Shown piece by piece: positions 1-5,579 of a stretch of 8,950 nt of DNA. How positions within the stretch are numbered: position 1 is the first letter of the stretch; each line of letters opens with the position of its first letter. Source of the stretch: Chloroflexota bacterium. GTDB taxonomy: Bacteria > Chloroflexota > Anaerolineae > Anaerolineales > UBA11657. The notes beneath the pieces are model-generated. The model was not told the DNA's origin. It searched no databases and saw only the letters and a program-made list of their open reading frames with translations. A program made the position numbers and the translations under genes. The stretch lies in the NCBI GenBank assembly GCA_003670425.1, contig QWRL01000067.1:2287-11236 (forward strand), given 5' to 3'.

Positions 1-369
1 CCCCCGCCACCCCCACCAGCTGCACGCCAGCGGCGCCGGCAAGCTGCCAAAACGCACATAGGCAGCGGCCAGCACCAACACAGAAAACATGGCGGGCGCA
101 ATAAAACACAGCCCCGCCACCAGCATGCCCGCATAGCCGGCGCGCTGCAAGCCAATATGAATCACCAGCTCAGTGGAGTTGGGGGCGGGGATCAGGTTGG
201 CCGCGCTCACCAGATCCAAGAACTGCTCCTCGCTGAGCCACTGGCGCTGCACCACCAGCTCCTGATGCAGCAGCGCTGTGTGCGCTGCTGGCCCGCCAAA
301 TGCAGTGCTGCCCAGGCGCAGAAACACCCGCGCCAGCTCAGGCAGGGCTGCGCGCTGCTGTGCGTTCAA
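1..369 (-). CDS. chrA: ChrA-family chromate/anion transporter, N-terminal part (runs off left edge)
   Basis: The first 123 codons of a CHR-family transporter are visible; these inner-membrane proteins export chromate or related anions. Family marks are FGGPAAH at about residues 24-30, an alpha-helical stretch QWLSEEQFLDLVSAANLIPAPN ending near residue 65 (shown in part), STELVIHIG, and then a hydrophobic segment (about 77-105) that fits the first membrane span. The start chosen is a TTG whose last two bases lie in the mgsA stop (TTGA overlap); this puts the FGGP motif at the usual distance from the N-terminus and implies translational coupling to mgsA. No in-frame ATG or GTG sits nearby. In the last 13 visible codons (below position 39) the frame turns Trp-rich (PAPLACSWWGWRG), whereas a one-base shift restores a membrane-like GAAGVQLVGVAG. 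The gene may therefore be frameshifted, or the read may carry an error. The family call is firm. The substrate (chromate versus another anion) and the intactness of the gene are not. Confidence 0.82.
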   Translation of the reverse strand, partial: MNAQQRAALPELARVFLRLGSTAFGGPAAHTALLHQELVVQRQWLSEEQFLDLVSAANLIPAPNSTELVIHIGLQRAGYAGMLVAGLCFIAPAMFSVLVLAAAYVRFGSLPAPLACSWWGWRG

Positions 370-812
370 GGGCGGCGGGCGCTGTAGTCCGGCACGCGGC
401 GCTTGTAAGCGGAAAGCAGCAGCGGCGAAGAAATCAAAAAGTCAGCCGTGGCACGGTTGCAGGCCATGGGTATGTTCCAAACCACCGCCATGCGCAGCAG
501 CGCCTTTACGTCCGGGTCATGCGGCTGCGGCTCCAGCGGGTCCCAAAAGAAAACCAGCAGATCCACGGAACCCTCGGCAATGCGGGCGCCAACTTGCATG
601 TCCCCGCCCAGCGGGCCGCTGAGCAGGCAGGTGACGGGCAGCTGCAGCTCGCGCTGCAGCATGCGCCCGGTGGTGCCAGTGGCCAGCAGCATATTGTTCT
701 GCAGCACGCCAAGATTAAAGGCAGCCCACTCCATCAAGTCTGATTTTTTGTTGTCATGCGCAACCAGTGCAATGCATTTTTGAGCCGCGGGGACCAAAGT
801 TGATTCAGGCAT
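366..812 (-). CDS. mgsA: Methylglyoxal synthase
   Basis: This cytosolic enzyme converts dihydroxyacetone phosphate to methylglyoxal and phosphate, the entry to the glycolytic bypass used when sugar phosphates pile up. The 148-residue protein matches the E. coli-type enzyme along its whole length. ALVAHD is near the N-terminus, the phosphate-binding loop ATGTTG is at 44-49, SGPLGGDMQVGA carries the catalytic Asp71, and FFWDPL is followed by PHDPDVKALLR with His98 and Asp101. Then come VWNIP, the ATADF motif and a C-terminal PDY. With the ATG start used here, Asp71, His98 and Asp101 take the same numbers as in E. coli. The ATG has AAGGAG five bases upstream; an in-frame GTG six bases earlier lies inside that ribosome-binding site and is rejected. 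The gene sits about 85 bp downstream of the radical SAM selenoprotein gene, and its stop overlaps the proposed chrA start. It may share the upstream transcript, but no function linking it to the neighbours is evident. Confidence 0.97.
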   Translation of the reverse strand: MPESTLVPAAQKCIALVAHDNKKSDLMEWAAFNLGVLQNNMLLATGTTGRMLQRELQLPVTCLLSGPLGGDMQVGARIAEGSVDLLVFFWDPLEPQPHDPDVKALLRMAVVWNIPMACNRATADFLISSPLLLSAYKRRVPDYSARRP

Positions 813-817
813 GGGCA

Positions 818-823
818 CTCCTT
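818..823 (-). promoter_or_regulatory. Ribosome-binding site of mgsA
   Basis: AAGGAG on the minus strand, five bases before ATG at 812-810. It decides the start: the alternative GTG at 818-816 overlaps the site and cannot be served by it. Confidence 0.85.
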
Positions 824-879
824 ATTGTTGGCGGGCAGCGCTTGCACAATGCCCACCGCGCTGTTGTGACTTTATGAAG

Positions 880-912
880 GCCGGCCAAACTGGACGGCTA
901 GAGCGGCTCTGC
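880..912 (-). promoter_or_regulatory. Candidate bacterial SECIS element (selenocysteine insertion)
   Basis: This is the mRNA segment immediately 3' of the UGA at 915-913. It can fold with a lower stem GCCG (907-904) to CGGC (883-880), a 5-nt bulge CUCUA (903-899), an upper stem GCC (898-896) to GGC (886-884), and a 9-nt apical loop GUCCAGUUU (895-887). The loop begins 17 nt after the UGA and its first base is G. Known bacterial SECIS elements have a loop roughly 16-37 nt from the UGA with a G in the first two loop positions, and SelB binds that apex. The element spans the true UAG stop (900-898). The upper stem is short, and GC-rich sequence folds easily, so the fold alone would be weak. Its place behind a CUAEP tail makes it credible. 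Confidence 0.6.
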
Positions 913-2334
913 TCAGCAGAACCAGCTTTCGGTAAGGCCCGGCGGCGGCGGCCGCAGGCGCGGGCCGGGTGCAGGCGCAATGCGGCCGGCAGCGCCGTAT
1001 GCCAGCTGCTCAACTGCCGCAAAAGTTGTGCGTGCGTCTTCGCCGGCACGCGCAGCGGCTGCGGTGCACGCAGAGACCTGCGCGCACAGCGCGTCCATGC
1101 GCGCATCCGGATGCGTCCACGGATGGCAATAGTTCTCTGCATCCAGCGCACCCAGCCAGGCGGCATTGCCAAATTCGCGCAGCAGCAGCGAACCCGGCGG
1201 GATCAGCAGGCGAATGCCCAGCTGCACTGCATCAATGTGCTCCAGCAGGTCGTTTGTGCGCAGCCACGCCAGCTGCTCCAGATAATCCGCCAGGGTTGTC
1301 CAGGGCGTGAATGCCACCAGTGAAATGCGCAGCGCAATGCCGGCAGCGTCCAGCGTGCGCAGCGCAAGCTCCAGCTCGGTGCGCGTATGGCCCTTGTGCA
1401 GCGCCTGCAAAACGGCGGGAGCCAGCGACTCAACCGCCGCCACAACAAACAAGCAGCCCAGCGCTGCAAACTCTGCAAACAAGCCGGCCTGCGCTGCAAT
1501 GTGCGAAACCTTGGCGGTGAAATCAAAAGTGATGTGCGGCAGCTGCTGGTGCAGCGCACGCGCAATGCGCAGCGCATGCGCCGGCCCGTTCAAAAAGTCC
1601 GGGTCTCCAAAAGTGATGTGGCGCGCGCCGGCCGCCACTTGCGCATGCACATCAGCCAGCACGGCCGCCACCGGCACCACCACAAAGCGCCCGCTGTACA
1701 CGGGCGGTATCGGGCAATGCGCGCACATGTGCTTGCAGCCGCGCGTGGCTTCGGTGTAGCCGGCAAGCTGCAGCCGGCCGTTGTTGCGCAGCTGCGCGTA
1801 GTGCTGCAGCGGCTGCAGGCCGGCGCGCTGCGGCTGCAAATTTGCAGCGGGGCGCAGTATGGGCACGGCTGCGTTGGGGTGTAGTGCCGTGCGCACGCCG
1901 GGCGGCGGCGCTTTGGCGTCCCATGTGCCCTGCAGCACTGCGTGCGCCAGCTGCGGCAGCGCGGTTTGCAGCTCGCCGGCCAGCACGCTGTCTGCATCCG
2001 CGCGCAGCAACTGCGGCGCATTCAGCGCTGCGTAATGCCCGTAAAAGCTGATGTGCGCTGCCGGGTTTATGGCGCGCACTTCACGCGCAGCCTGCACGCC
2101 CACGCGCAATGCGGTATGCATGGGCGTGGAGATGCCCACCCAGCGCGCATTGCGCAGCGCTTGCGCATGCTGCGCCAGCGACTCTTGCGCCAGGTCCACG
2201 GCGTGCGCTGCAATGCCGGCAGCGGCCAGCCACGCCAGCGGTGCGGCAATACCCAGCGGCTGGTGTCCAAGCTCGTAACCGGACAGCAGCAGCACCGGCG
2301 CAGCGCTGCTGTCAGCGCAGTGCGCCGCACTCAC
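898..2334 (-). CDS. CUAEP-tail radical SAM selenoprotein (in-frame UGA read as selenocysteine)
   Basis: A radical SAM enzyme of 478 residues if the UGA at 915-913 is read as selenocysteine (Sec474); an ordinary reading stops at 473. Residues about 13-140 form an N-terminal Rossmann-like region resembling the B12-binding domain of B12-radical SAM proteins. I see no cobalamin-ligating DxHxxG, so B12 binding is doubtful. The radical SAM core has the cluster motif CxxxCxxC (Cys200, Cys204, Cys207) after GYTEATRG, and ITFGDPDFLNGP at 240-251. The C-terminus reads ESWFC-Sec-AEPL then UAG, the tail that gives the CUAEP/CCAEP-tail family its name (Cys replaces Sec in other members). The adjacent Cys473-Sec474 could form a selenenylsulfide, suggesting a redox or metal-handling tail; that is inference, and the substrate is unknown to me. 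The GTG start has GGAGGT six bases upstream and overlaps the lipoprotein stop (GTGA). Expression needs SelA, SelB, SelC and SelD, none of which is in this window. Confidence 0.88.
913..915 (-). other. Recoded UGA, predicted selenocysteine codon 474
   Basis: The minus strand reads TGG TTC TGC TGA GCA GAG, then CCG CTC TAG, that is W-F-C-(UGA)-A-E-P-L-stop. The five codons after the UGA spell exactly the AEP(L) part of the CUAEP tail, which chance would rarely give, so this UGA is very probably not the stop. A candidate SECIS hairpin follows. Confidence 0.87.
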
Positions 2335-3995
2335 GATGCCACCTCCAACCGCAGCAGCTCGCTCGCTGCCCCGTTTACCAGCGTGCCCGCACAGGCACTG
2401 CGATCCGCAGCGCAGCCGAAGATTGCAAACAGCGGCGCATCAGAAAGCAGGTCCGATCCGTTGCTGGCAGCAATAATATTTTGCCAGACGGCGTACAACA
2501 CGCGCAGCGCACCGCCCGCGCGCGCGTGCCGCGGCGTGAGGTCGCCAATGCCAACCATGGGTTCAAAGTGCGACCACACATAGCCCTGCTTGGCGCCCGC
2601 AGCCACCGAATCTTGATTGGCCAGCAAAATCACAAGCTGGTTTAGGTGAATGAAGGCCACGCTCTCCAGCCAGCCGCTTTCACAAAGCGTCAGCTCCGCG
2701 CAAGTGCGGTACGGGATGCCGGCCTGCTGCAAGTAAGCGCTGGCGGATGCCAGCTCCCCGCGCGTGGCCTGCACCAGCCGCAATGCGCGGATCTCCTGCA
2801 GCGCACCAGCCGGCTCTGCAGCCGCGCCCGCTACGGCGCGCGAGCCCTTGAAGCGGTCATCAAAGAAGAATGGTGCGCCACGCATGAGGCGCGCCGTGGC
2901 GGTCTTCATTACAAGCGGCCACTGGGCGGGTTGCGGCGTGCGCAGCAGCGCTGCCGGGTTTGCGCCAAAATCCTGGGCATACAGCGGCGCGTAGCGCACC
3001 GCATCGCCCCACTCCGGCACAAGCTGCTGCGCAGCCAGCAGGCCCAGCAGCAATGCGCCCGTTTGCTGCAGGGCGCGCGGCGCCATGCGCACGCGCGTAA
3101 TGCCAGTGGGCTGCAGCAGCGCAGCACTAAACTGCAGCTTCACGCGCAGCGCAACTGCGCCGCTGGAGCGCAGCACTTCTGTCTCAGACGTCAGCTGCTT
3201 GGGCAGTTCCAGGCCCAGCGCATCAGCCCAGAATGCATCAAAGGCTGCACTTGCGTTCAGCGCCTGCGCCACATCCACCCATAAGTCTTCCGTTGCGCGC
3301 GGGTCAATTTGAAATTGCGGCACCATGCCGTCCGCTGATATTTGCAGCAGCAGGCAGCCGCCATGCAAGGCTGCGTAGGCTGGCGCTGCACCGGGCGGGA
3401 ACGGCAGCAGCTGGAGCGGGCCGGCATACTCCGGGCGCAATTGGAAGCGGCGCGCAGCCGCATCCCACGGCCAAAGAATTTGCCCGGCTGCATCTTGCGC
3501 AATGATGGCCCACTGCGTGCCACTGCGCAGCACCGTCAGCAAGCCGCCATCCGGCAGGCGCGCTTGCAGCGCTTGCTGCATTTCCGCAAACCCAGGCGCA
3601 ACCTGTTGCGCCTGCCAGTCCGCGCCATCGGCCGCAAGTTCGGCTGCCGTTGGCAGCATGCGCTCCATTACCCGGTCAAACACATTGCCAGCGCAGCCCA
3701 GCGGATTGGCAGCGGAGGGCACAAGCGTAGGCACCGGAACGGGCGTGGGCGCCGGCGGCGGCAGTGTGGCCCCATTTACCTGGGCACCGACGGCAGCGGC
3801 AGCCGTGCTGCCCGGGGGCACCGCCAGCCGCGCCCCGGAAGCTGCCAGTGCTGCCGCACGCGACTTTACCGCCGCTGTGCCACAGCCGGCGAGCAGCGCA
3901 GCCGCCAACAAACACGCACCCAGCAGCGCGCGGCTGCCAAAAATCCGGCCAATTTGCGTGGGAGTCGGGCACATGCAACCAAATTGCGGGGGCAC
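2331..3995 (-). CDS. Predicted lipoprotein of unknown function, coupled to the radical SAM gene
   Basis: I do not recognise this 554-residue protein. Its N-terminus is a lipoprotein signal: basic residues (Arg17, Arg22), a hydrophobic stretch, then the lipobox LLAGC with Cys38 as the lipidation site. A low-complexity Ala/Pro-rich linker with PPPAPTPVPVPTLVP follows (about 78-92), then a roughly 450-residue folded domain. Late cysteine pairs, Cys432/438 (TCAELTLC) and Cys528/535 (GCAADRSAC), could form disulfides outside the cytoplasm. No catalytic motif was recognised. The GTG start is chosen because GGAG stands six bases upstream (4005-4002) and a TATAAT box ends eight bases before that. An upstream TTG (4010) would sit at the transcription start; ATG 3974 is possible but has no ribosome-binding site. 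Its stop overlaps the start of the radical SAM gene (GTGA), so the two are made together and probably work in one process, possibly with the lipoprotein as partner or substrate. That last point is inference. Confidence 0.75.
   Translation of the reverse strand: MPPQFGCMCPTPTQIGRIFGSRALLGACLLAAALLAGCGTAAVKSRAAALAASGARLAVPPGSTAAAAVGAQVNGATLPPPAPTPVPVPTLVPSAANPLGCAGNVFDRVMERMLPTAAELAADGADWQAQQVAPGFAEMQQALQARLPDGGLLTVLRSGTQWAIIAQDAAGQILWPWDAAARRFQLRPEYAGPLQLLPFPPGAAPAYAALHGGCLLLQISADGMVPQFQIDPRATEDLWVDVAQALNASAAFDAFWADALGLELPKQLTSETEVLRSSGAVALRVKLQFSAALLQPTGITRVRMAPRALQQTGALLLGLLAAQQLVPEWGDAVRYAPLYAQDFGANPAALLRTPQPAQWPLVMKTATARLMRGAPFFFDDRFKGSRAVAGAAAEPAGALQEIRALRLVQATRGELASASAYLQQAGIPYRTCAELTLCESGWLESVAFIHLNQLVILLANQDSVAAGAKQGYVWSHFEPMVGIGDLTPRHARAGGALRVLYAVWQNIIAASNGSDLLSDAPLFAIFGCAADRSACAGTLVNGAASELLRLEVAS
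2341..2346 (-). promoter_or_regulatory. Shine-Dalgarno site of the radical SAM gene
   Basis: GGAGGT lies inside the last codons of the lipoprotein gene, six bases before the GTG at 2334-2332. It settles the start. Together with the GTGA stop-start overlap it points to coupled translation of the two genes. Confidence 0.8.
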
Positions 3996-4001
3996 GGGCC
4001 A

Positions 4002-4024
4002 CTCCGGCAACTGCTGCGATTATA
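4002..4024 (-). promoter_or_regulatory. -10 box and ribosome-binding site of the lipoprotein operon
   Basis: On the minus strand a perfect TATAAT (4024-4019) would start RNA near 4012. GGAG (4005-4002) then lies in a leader of about 17 bases before GTG 3995. No good -35 hexamer was found at 16-18 bp, so an activator or a weak promoter is possible. This layout is the reason for preferring GTG 3995 as the start. Confidence 0.5.
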
Positions 4025-4183
4025 TCCAGCCAGCTTGCGTGCGCTGCTTGCTACAATCATGGCCGGCTTCCCAAACCGCAATAAACAAATGCCTGCCGGT
4101 AAATCACTGAAGCACATACCAAGCCAGCCGATTGGCCGGGCTGCCGGAGCGGGCACGCTGCGCCTGCCCGCCCGCCGCTGCTT

Positions 4184-4235
4184 TATAATGCCCCGCTAGG
4201 GGGACCTTCCGGGCTGTGCGCGCATTGCAGCGCGC
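4184..4235 (+). promoter_or_regulatory. -10 box and structured leader of the CNNM operon
   Basis: TATAAT at 4184-4189 would start RNA at about 4195, giving a 55-nt leader before TTG 4251. The leader can fold: CCCC-GCTA-GGGG sits at the start (4191-4202), and GCGCGC (4218-4223) pairs with GCGCGC (4230-4235) around ATTGCA. No -35 match was seen. It matches no riboswitch I know; GC-rich DNA readily gives such hairpins. Confidence 0.4.
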
Positions 4236-4250
4236 CCGCCGCAATCTTGC

Positions 4251-5579
4251 TTGTTATCTAGTTTCATCATCGTAGCGCTGCTGACGGGGTTGACCGCGCT
4301 GTATGTGGGTGCGGAGTTTGCCGTTGTAAAGTCGCGGCGCACGCGCATCAGCCAGCTGGCAGCTTCCGGCAACCGTTTTGCGCGCCAGCTGCTGCCCATC
4401 CTCGAAGATCCGCGCAAGCTTGACCAGTTTGTGGCAGCCTGCCAGGTGGGCATCTCGCTCACCGGCCTGCTGCTGGGCGCCTATGGCGAGGCCGTACTGG
4501 CAGCGCGCCTGGCTCCGCTGCTGGGCGGCGTGCAAGCGCATTCGCTGGCAGCCACGGCTGTGCTGCTGCTGCTCACCATTCTGCTGGTGCTGCTGGGGGA
4601 GCTGGTGCCAAAGTCCATCGCGCTGCAATACCCGCATCGCACGGCGCTCGCCAGTATGCTGCCGATGCGCGCCTCGCAAATTTTGTTTGCGCCGCTGATC
4701 TGGCTGCTGAACGGCAGCGCGCTGCTGCTGCTGCGCCTGCTGGGGCGCAGCAGTGCACCGGTGCGCGGCAGCCTGCACTCTGCCGAAGAAATTGAGCAGC
4801 TGGTTGAAGACAGCCATGCCGGCGGCGTGCTGGATGCAGACGAGCGCCAAATGCTGCGCAACACGCTGCGCCTGCGCGACCACGTGGCGCGCCAGGTAAT
4901 GACCCCGCGCACGCGCTTGTACGCTGCGCCGGCGGAAAGCACGGTGCACGCGCTGCTGCAAGGCGCGTGCGAAGCCGGCTATAGTCGCATCCCGCTCTAC
5001 CGCAACACCATCGACCAAATCATCGGCTTTGTGCACATCAAGGATGTGCTGCGCCTGCAGGTGCAAGGCCGCGAAAACCTGGCCGAAATTTTGCGCGAGG
5101 CGGTGTTTGTGCCGGAGACGCTGGCGCTCGATGCGGTGTGGACCGCGCTTGAAGCCAAGCATCAATACATGGCCACCGTCTTCGACGAATACGGCGGCAC
5201 AGCCGGCATCATCACCATCGAAGATTTGCTCGAAGAAATATTTGGCGAACTGCAGGATGAGTTCGACTCCAAAGAAAATGCGCTGGTCTCGGCGGACAAA
5301 ACCGGGCGCCTCTTTTTGCGCGGCGAACTTTTGGTGGAAGACGTGAACGAGTACCTGACGCTCGGCCTGCCCGAGCAAGAGATGGACACGCTCGGCGGGC
5401 TGGTGTTTGAGGCGCTCGGGCGGCGCCCCCGCGTGGGCGATGAAGTGACGCTTGGCGTGCCCGGCATCTCCGTGCGCGTGGAAAGTATTGACGAGCTGGC
5501 CGTGCTGGAGGTCTCGCTGCTGCTGGGGCCAAAGGTGCAAACGCAAGTGGGCGAGTGGGCGGTGGCAGTGCGTGACTAG
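4251..5579 (+). CDS. CNNM/CorC (HlyC/CorC) family membrane protein with CBS pair, first copy
   Basis: A 442-residue inner-membrane protein of the CNNM family, whose studied members handle Mg2+ (CorC/MpfA type); older annotations call them hemolysins. The order is standard: DUF21/CNNM membrane domain (about 1-165, spans near 4-24, 60-78, 100-118 and 143-163, with the conserved GELVPKS at 116-122), a CBS pair (about 208-335, with QVMTPR at 215, YSRIPLY at 244, GFVHIKDVL at 259, and FDEYGGTAGI followed by TIEDLLEEIFGE from 311), and a C-terminal CorC_HlyC domain (about 350-428, MDTLGGLVFEALGR). The start is the least certain part. TTG 4251 gives an N-terminus of the usual length just before the first span, but it has no clear ribosome-binding site; the only other candidates between it and the in-frame stop at 4197 are very rare codons. 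The gene overlaps the next one by 8 bp. The role in ion transport or Mg/Co resistance comes from the family. Confidence 0.92.
   Translation: MLSSFIIVALLTGLTALYVGAEFAVVKSRRTRISQLAASGNRFARQLLPILEDPRKLDQFVAACQVGISLTGLLLGAYGEAVLAARLAPLLGGVQAHSLAATAVLLLLTILLVLLGELVPKSIALQYPHRTALASMLPMRASQILFAPLIWLLNGSALLLLRLLGRSSAPVRGSLHSAEEIEQLVEDSHAGGVLDADERQMLRNTLRLRDHVARQVMTPRTRLYAAPAESTVHALLQGACEAGYSRIPLYRNTIDQIIGFVHIKDVLRLQVQGRENLAEILREAVFVPETLALDAVWTALEAKHQYMATVFDEYGGTAGIITIEDLLEEIFGELQDEFDSKENALVSADKTGRLFLRGELLVEDVNEYLTLGLPEQEMDTLGGLVFEALGRRPRVGDEVTLGVPGISVRVESIDELAVLEVSLLLGPKVQTQVGEWAVAVRD

Larger units (their letters stand above)
3996..4250. other. Divergent intergenic region between lipoprotein and CNNM genes
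   Basis: About 255 bp separate two genes pointing apart. It holds the minus-strand TATAAT at 4024-4019, a plus-strand TACAAT at 4052-4057, and a plus-strand TATAAT at 4184-4189. The stretch 4070-4135 is less GC-rich than its surroundings. A 46-codon plus-strand reading frame (4059-4199) has no ribosome-binding site and no recognisable content. The last 60 bases form the probable leader of the CNNM gene. Confidence 0.55.

Noticed and set aside
816..818. GTG start for mgsA, two codons upstream of the ATG
   Set aside because: It overlaps the AAGGAG ribosome-binding site; the ATG at 812 has the right spacing and aligns catalytic residue numbers with E. coli MgsA.
901..910. AGAG-CCG-CUCU hairpin just after the UGA as the SECIS
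   Set aside because: Its loop is only about 6 nt from the UGA and has no G in the first two positions, unlike known bacterial SECIS elements; the larger fold at 907-880 fits better.
908..920. TCTGCTCAGCAGA inverted repeat at the UGA as a transcription terminator
   Set aside because: The stem is only 5-6 bp with a 1-3 nt loop, no U-tract follows, and it lies inside the recoded end of the radical SAM gene.
4008..4010. TTG start for the lipoprotein
   Set aside because: It would lie at the predicted transcription start only 8 bases after TATAAT, while GTG 3995 has GGAG at six bases.
1942..4199. Several long plus-strand open frames opposite the lipoprotein and radical SAM genes
   Set aside because: Their products are Arg/Ala/Gln-rich with no domains, and the minus-strand frames have motifs, ribosome-binding sites and coupled starts.
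4059..4199. 46-codon plus-strand ORF in the divergent intergenic region
   Set aside because: No ribosome-binding site, a basic low-complexity product with no family match, and the TACAAT in front is too close to the ATG to start RNA upstream of it.
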